From Xenopus tropicalis (lineage: Eukaryota > Chordata > Amphibia > Anura > Pipidae), in the NCBI RefSeq assembly GCF_000004195.4, contig NC_030677.2:194708372-194772371 (forward strand): a stretch of 64,000 nucleotides of DNA. Direction: 5' to 3'. Each line of letters starts with the position of its first letter. Position 1 is the stretch's first letter. Under the pieces are notes generated by a model. That model was not told where the DNA came from. It did no database searches and saw only the letters and a list, made by a program, of their open reading frames with translations. The translations under genes were made by a program, and so were the position numbers. Below, piece after piece: positions 1 to 9,850 of this stretch.

Positions 1-242
1 CATGTATTATTTAATTGTACGGCCTTTTTAAAATGTTTTTTTTTTATATTTATGCTGTTTTGATGGGAATGTGTTTGCTGGCAGTCGCTGCATTCAAATC
101 ACATTCAATTATAAAAAGAGGCTGTCAAAAGTATTTATTTTCTTTTTGTTTTTAAATAAATATAATTAGATGTGATGGGTAACCATTTCTGAAGAAGAAA
201 AACAGATATGATTCATGGGATTAGGCAAATCCTGGATGGAGA
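1..242. other. AT-rich DNA, nothing recognised
   Basis: Low-complexity AT-rich sequence with short T runs. I see no coding frame, terminal inverted repeat or tandem structure. Confidence 0.5.
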
Positions 243-680
243 AGGGGTTGTTCAACTTTGAGTTGACTTTTAGTATGATGTAGAGAGTAATATTCAAAGT
301 CAATTTGCAATTGATCTTTATTTTTTATTATTTGTAGTTTATTAATGATTTCACTAACTCTTTAGTTTGGAGCTATAACAGCTATCTGGTTGCTAGGGTC
401 CAAATCTTAGCAACCAGGGAGTGGTTTGAATGATAGACTGGTACATGAATAGGAGAGGAATGAATGTAAAAAAAAAAAGTTATAAAAAGTAACAATAACA
501 ATACAATTGTAGCCTCACAGAGCAATAGTTTTTTGGCTCAGGGGTCAGTGACCCGCATTTGAAAGCTACAAAGAGTTTGAAGAAGAAGGCAAATCATTCA
601 AAAACTATAAGATAAAAATAATGAAGAGTGATTGAAAAGTTGCTTAGAATTGTTCATTCTATAACAAACTAAAAGTTAAA
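243..680 (+). mobile_element. TTAA-class MITE, nearly full length
   Basis: The left end AGGGGTTGTTCAACTTTGAG and the right end CTAAAAGTTAA, with the internal block around 381-410 (CTGGTTGCTAGGGTCC) and around 540-560 (GGGGTCAGTGACCCGC), match a dispersed Xenopus non-autonomous element whose intact copies start and end with TTAA-bounded GGGG/CCCC termini. The same family recurs in part at about 32920-33100 (+) and 57455-57625 (-). It encodes nothing. Assignment to a Kolobok- or piggyBac-like TTAA class is from memory of the family; the terminal TTAA is eroded here. Confidence 0.6.
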
Positions 681-722
681 TGCCAGTCAACAGCAGGAAG
701 CAGGTCAGCAAGGTATTGATAG

Positions 723-850
723 GGTAATTCTTCTTCTCTAAAGTGCTGGTTAGGCCCAATCTACAAAGTGTAGTTCACTTTTGGTCTCCTGTGCTCAAAC
801 TAAGCTGGTAAAGGGTATGAACTGACCAAAGAGGCGCTTAAGGGGGCTGG
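723..850 (+). pseudogene. Non-LTR retrotransposon reverse transcriptase scrap
   Basis: Read in frame from 746, the stretch translates as LVRPNLQSVVHFWSPVLK. This matches the well-known block near the C-terminal end of CR1/L2-type LINE reverse transcriptases (consensus of the type LVRPHLEY-VQFWSP). Downstream, traces of the following TKLVKGM-type block appear in shifted frames, so the copy carries frameshifts and is dead. Only about 130 bp survive, flanked by a TTAA MITE on the left and a short direct repeat on the right. It is a molecular fossil, not a gene. Confidence 0.65.
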
Positions 851-869
851 TCCTTCCAGCCGATGAGAC

Positions 870-908
870 ATTCATACAGATATCACACATTCATACAGAT
901 ATCACACA
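870..908. repeat. 19-bp direct duplication
   Basis: ATTCATACAGATATCACAC occurs twice back to back, just left of the MITE starting at about 914. Confidence 0.8.
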
Positions 909-950
909 GATTTCAGTATAGGTATAGGATCCATTATCCAGAAACTCATT

Positions 951-1225
951 GGGGCAGATTTACTAATCCACAAATCCGAATCCCGAAAGAGAAAAAATCG
1001 TATTGGAAATGAAAATTTTGCGACTTTTTCGTCGGCGTCATGATTTTTCGTATTTGTCGCAACGTTTACGTCACCGTCGCGATTTTTTTCGTATTGAGTA
1101 ATAGTAAATGGGGAAAAACCAATTCGATTTTTTCACGACGGCAACGAAAAAGCAAAAATACCGATCATTACGAAAAAAAGCATTCGGTCGCCTTCGGACC
1201 GTTCGTGGATTAGTAAATCTCCCCC
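951..1225 (+). mobile_element. Harbinger-like MITE nested in copy 1
   Basis: Termini GGGGCAGATTTACTAATCC and, on the other strand, GGGGGAGATTTACTAATCC form a terminal inverted repeat. The 3-bp flanks ATT (948-950 and 1226-1228) match, and removing the insert restores the host motif CTCATTATCTAGAAAG. A 3-bp target duplication with G-rich termini fits PIF/Harbinger. The interior is CpG-rich (many TCG and CGA steps), unlike the host, and has no coding frame. A relative is at 56375-56705. Confidence 0.75.
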
Positions 1226-1313
1226 ATTATCTAGAAAGTTCCAAATTACGGGAAGGCCATGTCCTATAGACTCCATTATAAGCAAATAATTTTTAAAAAT
1301 GATTTCCCTTTTC

Positions 1314-1999
1314 TCTGTAATAATAAAACAGTACCTGTACTTGATCCCAACTAAGATATAATTACCCCTTATTGGGGGCAGAACAACCCTATTGGGTTTA
1401 TTTCATGGTTAAATGATTCCCTTTTCTCTGTAATAATAAAACAGTACCTGTACTTGATCCCAACTAAGATATAATTACCCCTTATTGGGGCAGAACAGCC
1501 CTATTGGGTTTATTTCATGGTTAAATGATTCCCTTTTCTCTGTAATAATAAAACAGTACCTGTACTTGATCCCAACTAAGATATAATTACCCCTTATTGG
1601 GGGCAGAACAGCCCTATTGGGTTTATTTAATGGTTAAATGATTCCCTTTTCTCTGTAATAATAAAACAGTGCCTGTACTTGATCCCAACTAAGATATAAT
1701 TACCCCTTATTGGGGCAGAACAGCCCTATTGGGTTTATTTAATGGTTAAATGATTCCCTTTTCTCTGTAATAATAAAACAGTACCTGTACTTGATCCCAA
1801 CTAAGATATAATTACCCCTTATTGGGGGCAGAACAGCCCTATTGGGTTTATTTCATGGTTAAATGATCCCCTTTTCTCTGTAATAATAAAACAGTACCTG
1901 TACTTGATCCCAACTAAGATATAATTACCCCTTATTGGGGCAGAACAGCCCTATTGGGTTTATTTCATGGTTAAATGATTCCCTTTTCTCTGTAATAAT
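1314..1999 (+). repeat. Tandem array, 112/113-bp unit, about six copies
   Basis: The landmark GTACCTGTACTTGATCCC recurs at 1331, 1444, 1556, 1669 (as GTGCCTG), 1781 and 1894, giving steps of 113, 112, 113, 112 and 113 bp. The one-base change is the length of a G run (GGGGGCAG versus GGGGCAG), which alternates strictly. The unit carries AATAATAAAACAG and CCCTATTGGG motifs. Confidence 0.95.
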
Positions 2000-2310
2000 T
2001 ATCGGCCCGTGTAGGGGCAGAACCGAGGGGCCTGGCCGACCGATATCTGGCCTGAAATTGGCCAGATATCGATCGGCCAGGTTAGAAAATCCAGGCTGAT
2101 CGGGGACCTCATCGGCTCGTTGATGCGGCCCCCGAACCGACTGCCCCATTGCCGTGTGCAGAATTCGATCGTTTGGCCCCAGGGCCAAACGATCGAATTC
2201 GCCTACATGCCTCCCCGATATCGCCACCCGTAGGTGGGGATATCGGGTGAAGATCCGCTTGTTTGGCGACATCGCCAAGCGAGCGGATCTGCCCGTGTAT
2301 GGCCAGCTTA
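2000..2310. mobile_element. Multi-hairpin element
   Basis: Four consecutive inverted repeats fill this GC-rich stretch: 2031-2052 with 2060-2081 (22 bp, one mismatch), 2161-2179 with 2182-2200 (19 bp, perfect, 2-nt loop), one around 2214-2247, and one around 2252-2291. The right end CCCGTGTATGGCCAG resembles the terminus of the fuller relative at 22276-22621. The left end abuts the tandem array of copy 1. No coding capacity. Class unknown to me. Confidence 0.75.
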
Positions 2311-4258
2311 AGACACATACATACATACATGGGATGTTATTACCCCACAGTATTTTAGGTACTGCCAAAATGAACAGCAGGTGGTGCTGTTGTTTTAAAT
2401 TCATTATCTTAGTAGAGCAAAAAGTGATAATGTCTCGAAAATTTGTAAAAGCGCTCAGAAAGGTACTCTAAAGAATTCTACATTTTTTTTAGGGATATAC
2501 ATTTCCTTTAACTGTAAGTCATGCCTCTCCGAATAACATACTGCAATTTTTCATGAGAAAATCAATTTGTCCATTAAGATTAGGGTAATTCCAATTCCAA
2601 TTCTAGATTGTTAGCTAATAAACTGGATCCCCTGACCCTATCTGACTTTATCGGAGTTTGTTTCAGTCACATGGTCTTGCTGACACTTCTGAGTTTAAAT
2701 TCTAAGAATAACAAATACAACACATGAAAGTGAATGAAACGCGAGCCAATGGACACTCTTACTGCACATTCTGATGGACAAAATCACTAGTTTGGTCAAT
2801 TTATTTGCTTTTCATGCTCAGTCTGGAAGAGGCTTTAGTGTTCATTATAATTTTCCAGTAATTAGTTGATATCCATCTCATCCTGTCTGAACGCTTTTCC
2901 TTGGCAGGATAACATTACTTTTATAACCATACTTAACCCCTCCAGCGAATAACTGCTGTTCTACCAGACAGTCATGTAGCCCCCCCAGGTAAAAAAGTGG
3001 CAGGTTTAGGAGGGGTTCAGTCTTGGCACCAGACTGGGTCAGTTGTGTCCCGGTATCAATTAATATATCTATTGAGAGACAGTGAGAAGATTGCTCATGC
3101 CAAGGCCACCCAAGTGAAAGGCCTGGAATGATTATTCCAGAAGACTATCTATGGAGGTAAAAGAGAAGCGGATCATCCATATTTCTGTTATACATTCAAC
3201 AGCTGAGAATTATGTCTTTATATACAGTGTTGGTTGTTCCACATGATTTAGTGTACATGCATTTTATAGAACAGTATGAAATACATAGGAAGGGAAACTG
3301 TATTTATTACAAGTGCCATGTTGTAGCAACATTTTGAGCTACTGTACAAATAAACTATCCTTTGAGAAAGGACAGGATTTTGCCTAAAATGTTGCTTCCA
3401 TGTGGAACTTGCAAGAAATCAGCAGTTTTATTTGCTTTCAGCGAGCTCCTGCATTCATTCCATTGGAATTCAGTAGAAGCACTTGATGCTCAAACTGACA
3501 GGCTACCTCTGAGATAGTTTTACTATACATCAATGTTATACATAGACACAGATGTTTACATAAGGGATAACACACCCCTACTCTACAAGGATATATTTTA
3601 AAAAATAACACCCCTACTGGCTTCTTGTAAGATGCTTATTACTGCAGGTTGGGTAAGGGCTGTGAACATGTTAACCTTCCACTATTATGTAATGTGTAAC
3701 CTTTGTCCTGTGGGAAGGATGAGTTCCCACTGATTATGGAACAGTCCTAGTCTGTAATGGTGGAAGGATTCTAAGGTTCAGCCACTTTGAAATCTACTCA
3801 AAGGAGAGGGTGGATAGGGTGGATAGGGTGGGGGTGCTAGAGGGCCTGAGCCAGGGTGCCTCATTAAAGAGAAGTTGGTTGCCCAGTGTAAGCCAAGGTA
3901 GGAAGTCAAAGAAAGGTAACCATGAATGATGGCTTCCAAACAGAGGTGGTAGGTGCTGTTATAGATTGACAGATACTATGCACTAGTAAGAGTTCTGTGC
4001 TCCAACAAGGTAAATTTCCTGGTGACTATAGGTATTCCAGTGGTTATGGCCCAGGGCCCATTGAGGCAATATTGAGCTCCATGAATATTCAGTGTACCCT
4101 CTTCTGTTTATGTTATTCTTCAATAAATGCACCTTCCTCCATTAATTTACCTGGACCCTGCTAGGGAGAGAATCCCACGGACCACTGCTCTACCTAAGAG
4201 AGCAGCGGAAAAGTAGTACCCCTATGTCTATAGTGCTACAGGGGGCTCAAGATGATAA
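2311..4258. other. Mostly unique sequence
   Basis: A short CATACATACATACAT run lies at about 2317-2333. Otherwise I recognise no repeat termini, coding frames or RNA genes in these 1.9 kb. A small GGTGGATAGG duplication lies near 3810-3830. Confidence 0.5.
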
Positions 4259-4340
4259 ATCGAAAAATATATATAGGGGGGAGCACGAGACAAAATGCTA
4301 AATTTCTGCAAAAAAGGTGCTTTTATTTTTATGCCACACA

Positions 4341-4412
4341 CGACATGTTTCGGGCCCCTTTCATGCCCTTTATCAAGTGGTAAAGGGCACGAAAGGGGCC
4401 CGAAACATGTCG
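4341..4412. repeat. 32-bp inverted repeat with 8-nt loop
   Basis: Arms 4341-4372 and 4381-4412 pair with one mismatch around the loop TCAAGTGG. The arm contains CGACATGTTTCGGGCCCC. The right half resembles a common vertebrate repeat motif of the type 'AAAGGGC...CGAAAC', so this is probably a fold-back fragment of a dispersed element. Confidence 0.9.
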
Positions 4413-4584
4413 ATTGGACATTGGCTGAGAGTGCAGCTCTATTGCTGGGGGTTTGATGCATGAAGTTTGGAAGGCTGGGCGCAGAGGATTTATCTATTTG
4501 GCTCAAGATGATAACAAGGAAAGTAATTCCTTCACAGAAGCTAGAAAAGGCTTGTCTACACTCAATATACAATATACTACAATA

Positions 4585-4782
4585 TAGACTGTAAGCTCTA
4601 CGGGGCAGGGACCTCCATCCTCTTGTGCCTTTGACTCTTAACTTATTGCAACTGTATCTTGTATTTATTTATTTGTATTTATTGTTATACTTTGTATTTA
4701 TCTATTATTACCTTAATAACCCCCTGTTTGTATTAATGTATTCTAGCGCTTTATAAATAAAGATATACATACATACATACAA
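4585..4782 (+). mobile_element. L2-type LINE 3' tail
   Basis: Begins with ACTGTAAGCTCTACGGGGCA, runs through GGGACCTCCATCCTC and AGCGCTTTATAAATAAAG, and ends in an (ATAC)n run. The same tail is attached to L2-type reverse transcriptase sequence at 7796-8765 and, in a variant form, at 35390-35962. The copy is 5'-truncated to the untranslated tail. Confidence 0.8.
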
Positions 4783-5374
4783 GGGGACAAGGTACCCAAC
4801 AGGTTAGAAATTGGGACGTCACTGCAGGACATTTCACCTGTAGCCGAAGAGAGAAACAATCACAACACAAATTTACATAGAGTATAAAAAAGCATAATAC
4901 CACAACAAATACGACTGAATTTCCCCTAAATACAAACCACAACAGAGACATTTATAGTGTAAGGCCATTGTATTCTAGCTGTGTAACCATCTGCCCACAA
5001 AAACAAATCACCGCATAAATGGAATATTTTATGAGACTTTAAAGGGTCATTGAAGATGGAAGCCATTAATGGCCACTGCCAGTCCTTTAGCTCCTCATTA
5101 ACCACTATCACACTGTACAACACTGCGGTTACACTTCTGAGAGGATCCCTTTGGTTTTGGCAAGCAAGGAGAAATAGGCAGTACACATCGGGCTGGGAAT
5201 GTTGGCATGACTGTTTAATACTGATTAATGCCTTAAGCAAGATTTCTAAGAAGTGTAAAAAAAGAACTTTTTGTTCCTAACATAAACAAAGAGGCAGAAA
5301 TCAAATCATTTTAGTTCCTTCATTTTTTTATTGACACATTTACCCAGCACTTCACAGAGACTGTTCATCATTCA
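4783..5374. other. Unique sequence
   Basis: No repeat terminus or credible coding region seen. The short open frames on both strands overlap each other and show no recognisable protein. Confidence 0.45.
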
Positions 5375-5526
5375 TAGATTGTAAGCTCTACGGGGCAGGG
5401 ACCTCCATCCTCTTGTCTCTTTAATTCTTAACTTATTGCAACTGTATCTTGTATTTATTTGTATTTATTGTTATACTTTGTACTGTATTAATGTATTCTA
5501 CTGTACAGCGCTGCGTACATAAGTAG

Positions 5527-5765
5527 TAGGGATGCACCAAACCCACTTTTTTGGGTTCGGCCAACCCCCCTGAACTCACCCAGAAGGATTTGGCCACTTA
5601 CACTTTCACCGGTGAGATGGAAGGTGATGGCAACTCGGGGAGATTAGTCGCCCGCGAACAGGGAGTTTTGTCGCGGGCGACTAATCTCCTCGTGTGCCAG
5701 AGCCCTTAAACAAAGCCGGGATTCGGTCGAATCTCGAACCTAATACGGGATTCCGTGCATCCCTA
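5527..5765 (+). mobile_element. hAT MITE with TAGGGATGCAC termini
   Basis: Termini TAGGGATGCACC and GTGCATCCCTA are inverted repeats. The flanking octamers are both ATAAGTAG (5519-5526 and 5766-5773), a perfect 8-bp target duplication diagnostic of hAT transposition. The 239-bp element has no coding frame and sits inside a LINE tail. It contains a separate hairpin at 5628-5699. Confidence 0.93.
5628..5699. repeat. Inverted repeat inside the hAT element
   Basis: Arms of about 30 bp; the inner 18 bp (5640-5657, GAGATTAGTCGCCCGCGA) pair perfectly with 5671-5688. Outer ends TGGCA and TGCCA. It may be a further small MITE inserted in the hAT element, but I cannot see a clear target duplication. 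Confidence 0.75.
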
Positions 5766-5806
5766 ATAAGTAGCGCTTTATAAATAAAGATATACATACA
5801 TACATA

Positions 5807-6504
5807 TCAGTGCCTGCCCCAGTGGAGCTTACAATCAGTGGTGTAACTACTGTGGGGGCAGGGGGTGCCACTGCACCAAGACCCATTGGCCAGTTGGGCC
5901 AGCAGGGGGTGCCTTGGTGCAATCTTCTATAAGATTGTGCTGTGGTACAACATTTTGCATACAATTTGTTTCCATGGGCACCACTTCTTATAATCTAAGG
6001 CCCCATCACATTCACACACAAAATACTGTAAGATTCATCAAAAGCAAATACATGGCGGCAGCACATACAGAGAATACAAACTGAATGCAGATAGCCCAAA
6101 AGCATTACCGCAACAATGACCTCCACTGCCCCCTTACTAACTGTCTATCTATTTATCTATCTATAATCTCTTACACAAACTAACTCATTTACAAATGCAA
6201 GTGCATTTTGGAAGCAGGACACCAGTTGTTGTTTTTCTTACCCATAATGCATCATTTGCCTCATAATTCTAATGTAATTTTTGGGGTGCAACTGAGCTTG
6301 CATTTTGAGTGTAAGTTGCATGTAGGATTATCAAAGTGGGGGTTGTATCACGATTCACTGGTCACAAGTCTGGTCCGCCTATTGGCTGAACTCACTGTGG
6401 TAACCCTCATGCTATCTTTAGGTCCAGGGCAACATGTTTCACAGCCCTTCTTGTCCATCCATGCCCAGTAGAGCTTGCAATCTAAAGTCCCAGCGCCAGT
6501 TTCA
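5807..6504. other. Short LINE-tail scraps and unique DNA
   Basis: GCCCCAGTGGAGCTTACAAT (about 5816-5835) and CCCAGTAGAGCTTGCAATCT (about 6464-6483) are minus-strand matches to the conserved LINE-tail motif ATTGTAAGCTC. CAGTGGTGTAACTAC at about 5835 looks like the edge of another dispersed repeat. The rest is unassigned. Confidence 0.5.
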
Positions 6505-6940
6505 TTAAAGGAGAAAGAAAGATAAAAACTAAGTAAGCTTTATCAGAAAGGTCTATGTAAATACAGCCATAAGCACTCACAGTAATGCTGCACTGAGTCC
6601 TCTATCAAAAGATTTGTTGTCTCTGTTTTCCTGTGCCAAAGACACGCAGCTCTCTCCTCTCTCCCCTCTCCTGCTCCCCCCTCCCTCAAGAATGCTAAGG
6701 ACTCAGCAGGAAGCTTCCTCATAGTCTAACTAACTGAGCATGTACACCGGTCTGGGTCTCGGTGCAGGAGTGAGGCATTATGGGAACTTTCTTTACAGAG
6801 CTCAGCGTTTTTTCTTCCTGTTTGGCTTCTGATCATCTTGACGGGAGAAATATGGGGAGACTTAAGGGCAATATTGAGACAACTGAAGGTATGCCTGCAG
6901 CTTGAGATTAACTCTTTATTAGCCTTTCCTTCTCCTTTAG
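6505..6940 (+). mobile_element. T2-type MITE (TTAAAGG termini)
   Basis: Starts TTAAAGGAGAAAGAAAG and ends CCTTTCCTTCTCCTTTA, an inverted repeat with the TTAA-bounded TTAAAGG termini of Xenopus T2 family MITEs. The inner segment AAGCTTTATCAGAAAGGTC is shared with copies at 24016-24440 and 56332-57300. Confidence 0.88.
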
Positions 6941-7795
6941 GAGTCAAATGAGTTTCTGTAGAGTTTTGGAGTGTATACAGCACACAAAGAACATAGGCAG
7001 AACATACAATTTCCTGTTCACCATTCACAAAAGTACCTGCCTTACAATCACATTCATGCTCAGTAGCCATCTTTATCAGTTAGCCTCCTTGTATGTTATG
7101 GGGTAGGGAACCCAGAGAAATCCATACAAGTATGGGAAGAACATGATATCTCTATCATTTGTCTATTCCCCTAACTCTACCGTAGCCTTCACATATATAT
7201 TTGTTCAGCCCAGTGTCAACTGGGACCAGCAAACAATAATACAACAGTAATATCAGCCTGTGTAGAACGCCTTTTTTTTATTCAGTGGGAGTAATGCATG
7301 TAAGATTTTGGTGAAGAGATACGCCAAAGGGGGTCCGATCCATCAAACACATGTGGAGTGACCATCAGGCAGAACAAAGCAATCATATTCACTGGCACAT
7401 AAAGAGGGAACCATTACCGCCTCCAAATTATCCACTTTCAAGTGGTTTTAGAAAATTAAAATTTTGCAACGGGATCCTTGCCAACAGGAAGGCTTTCTGC
7501 GCTGGGCTATTTCTGAATTAAACCTGACCTCATCATTGAAATGTAGGCAAAAGAAAAGAAACTGAGGCTTAAATGAAAGGGAAAAGCACGTTTGGGAAAT
7601 ATTTGTAAATCAAATAAATCTTACTGCTATTTAATGTTTACCTGGGAAACTACATTCAAAATAACCAACCGGAGTTGCTGCTTTGTTAGAGAAACAAATT
7701 TATTATGAAATCGAATTTCACCGGTACATGTAGCGCAGAATTAAATGGGGTAGCAGCTAAGGAATGAGGGAACACCCCGGGACAGCAACTGTCAC
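6941..7795. other. Unique sequence
   Basis: No feature recognised. Confidence 0.45.
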
Positions 7796-8765
7796 CTGTA
7801 TGTATGTATATCTTTATTTATAAAGCGCTAAGCTAATAATAGATAAATACAAAGTATAACAATAAAGACAAATAAATAAAAGATACAGTTGTGATAAGAG
7901 TCAAAGACACAAGAGGATGGAGGTCCCTGCCCCGTAGAGCTTACAATCTATATGGGAGGGTAACTTACAGACACAAATAGGCAAATGTAAGTGCTGTAGG
8001 TCACAGTGGGTGACACTACAATATAAGTGCTGATTCCCAGATCAGGTGCTGGGCGAGTGCTCCAAAAGGGAGTCTTAGGGAGTTTAGTTTTAAATAAACT
8101 GAGGGAGAATTCTCTCCGGAGGAAATCAGGGAGGGCATTCCCAATGTAAGGGGCAGCAAGGCAGGAAGGTTTAAGGCGGGAAACAGCAGTAGTAGTGGGG
8201 GGTGCAACCAAACGATTGCTCTGCGAGGAACGAAGGAGTCGGCCAGGAACGTACGGAGACACAAGGGAAGAGATGTAGTGAGGGGCAGAGGAATGGAGGG
8301 ATTTGAAGGTTAAGAGAAGGAGTTTGTAAGTTATTCTTTGTTTAATGGGAAGCCACGATAAGGACTTTAGCAGGAGAAGGGCCTGAACTCTCCTGGATGA
8401 GAGGAGGGTAATTCTGGCTGCAGTGTTTAATATAGACTGTAGGGGGAGAGATGGGAGTTAGGGAGGCCGGTTAGTAGCAGGTTACAGTAGTCCAGTCGTG
8501 ACAGGATGAGAGCATGAGCAGCCTAGCTGTTGCAGTAGAGAGAAAGGGACGGATTTTGGCAATATTGTGTAAGAAAAAGTGACAGGTTTTGACAGTGGAG
8601 TTAATATGGTCAGAGAAGGAGAGACTGGAGTCAAAGATCACCCCCCAACAACGCGCTGAATCGACCAGGTTGATGAGGGTGCCTTCAATAGAGATAGAAA
8701 GGGGTGGGGGGCAGAGATAGAAAAGGGGAGGAAATAATAATGCCCAGTAAAGCATTGCTAGGGGT
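7796..8765 (-). mobile_element. L2-type LINE, 5'-truncated, minus strand
   Basis: On the minus strand it runs from reverse transcriptase sequence (8755 to about 7948) into the tail motif ATTGTAAGCTCTACGGGG (about 7948-7930) and ends at a TATG/CATA run at 7799-7812. This copy links the short tails elsewhere in the window to an L2-type element. Confidence 0.85.
7948..8755 (-). pseudogene. L2-type reverse transcriptase C-terminal part, dead
   Basis: The minus strand encodes pieces of the C-terminal end of an L2-type LINE reverse transcriptase, with motifs in the expected order: GVIFDSSLSFSDHINS, then NIAKIRPFLSTATARLLML, then VPGRLLRSSQSNRLVAPPTT, then AAPYIGNALPDFLRRE followed by FSLSLFKTKL. 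These correspond to the family blocks 'LGVILDSSLSF', 'NIARIRP', 'R-LRSS' and 'AP-LWN-LP--IR...SLFK--LK'. Stops and frameshifts separate the blocks, so no protein can be made. The 5' half of the element, with the catalytic FADD-box domain and the endonuclease, is absent, as expected for incomplete target-primed reverse transcription. The copy at 35415-35792 is a relative in the opposite orientation. Confidence 0.85.
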
Positions 8766-8808
8766 TTAACATTTAAGATGCCCTGGGGGGGGGGGCTTTT
8801 TCTTTACA

Positions 8809-9317
8809 TTAAAGGACAATGAAAGGTTAATATAAATTAAAAGTAAGTCTAAAGGCATTCTTTTTAAGTACTTACTGCATATCTAAATTCCCAGATCCCT
8901 GCTTGCTTCTCTGAGATATGGTGCTGGCAGCCTACAGCAGTGTGAAGCCTACAGTGACATCACTGAAATCTCTCTCCCCTTCCTGTAGGTGCCAGCGGCA
9001 GCCTTCCTATTCTCTGAGCATGTGTGTAACTTGATCCTGTCTCCTGTTCTGAGCTACACATGCCCACCAGCCAATCAGAAGCGGATCTGCCAGAGGGGAG
9101 GGGGGGGAGGGAATGAAACACATGTGCAGTATGAAGCAAGGAGGGAAAGGAAGGGAGAATACCTTTTTAGAGATGGCTGCCTGTTCTAGAAAATGTGCAG
9201 TAAGTGTGACTGAGTAAATATGTGATTAGGTGAGCCAAAAGTGTGGCGTTTTTACTAAACAATAGGAGGACTATTGGGCAGTATGCTTTTTATATTATAA
9301 CTTGCATTCTCCTTTAA
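8809..9317 (+). mobile_element. T2-type MITE
   Basis: Left end TTAAAGGACAATGAAAGG and right end GCATTCTCCTTTAA. Both ends carry TTAA. About 509 bp, different interior from the copy at 6505. No coding frame of note. Confidence 0.85.
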
Positions 9318-9679
9318 TGTCTTAGTTGCCAAAATCCTTTGCCTTTGCTCCATTCAAGCTTTCAGGAACTCTGGCTGTAAATGTGGGCCACTCAAAGGCA
9401 TGCCGGTTAATTAAAAGTGAATTATACACAGTGTTTCTTTTAATTTTGCCTGAAGCCTCGTTTGTTCTGCATGGCCCCTGCCAGTCTTTGGTTGCTGGAA
9501 ACTGCTGTGAGTAATACAGCAATAACTAAAGTTCACAATTTAGAATCTGTTTAACCCCAGGCCACGCAACCGCAAACTTTGTTTTTGTGCTACTATGATA
9601 TGTTAGTGTCATCACCTTATTCTACTGGTGCCACCTTCCCTCACTATACAAAAAAATCAGAAAACATCTTGCACCTCTA
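9318..9679. other. Unique sequence
   Basis: No feature recognised. Open frames exist on both strands over the same bases without recognisable protein content. Confidence 0.45.
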
Positions 9680-9850
9680 TACAGGTATGGGACCTTTTAT
9701 CCAGAATGCTCGGGACCTGGAGTTTTTCGTATAAGGGATATTTCTATACCTTAAGTCTGCTAAAAAATATTAATTTAAGCCTTGAATAAACCCAATAGGA
9801 CTGTTTTGCCTCCAATAAGCATAAACTATATCTTAGTTGGGATCAAGGTA

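Larger units (their letters stand above)
914..1999 (+). mobile_element. Tandem-repeat MITE, pogo/Tigger-like (copy 1)
   Basis: First of five large copies of a family with termini CAGGTATGGGATCC, an inner GTTATCCGGAAACCC motif and an internal array of ~113-bp units. Better copies are flanked by TA, which with the CAGG terminus suggests a Tc1/mariner pogo-like (Tigger-like) non-autonomous element. Here the left terminus is degenerate (CAGTATAGGTATAGGATCC), the element is split by another MITE at 951-1225, and the right terminus is missing: the array stops at 1999 against a hairpin-rich element. Confidence 0.75.
5375..5806 (+). mobile_element. L2-type LINE 3' tail split by a hAT element
   Basis: The tail starts TAGATTGTAAGCTCTACGGG, is interrupted at 5527-5765, and resumes with AGTAGCGCTTTATAAATAAA before ending in an ATAC-type run. 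The continuous form is seen at 4585-4782. Confidence 0.85.

Noticed and set aside
914..1999. hAT class for the tandem-repeat MITE family
   Set aside because: The termini (CAGG) are hAT-compatible, but complete copies show only TA on both flanks and no shared octamer, which favours a Tc1/mariner pogo-like class.
1925..2404. 159-codon minus-strand frame as a gene
   Set aside because: It spans the end of the 113-bp array and the multi-hairpin element.
4341..4412. microRNA gene
   Set aside because: The arms contain wording of a dispersed repeat, and pairing is too perfect for a typical vertebrate microRNA precursor.
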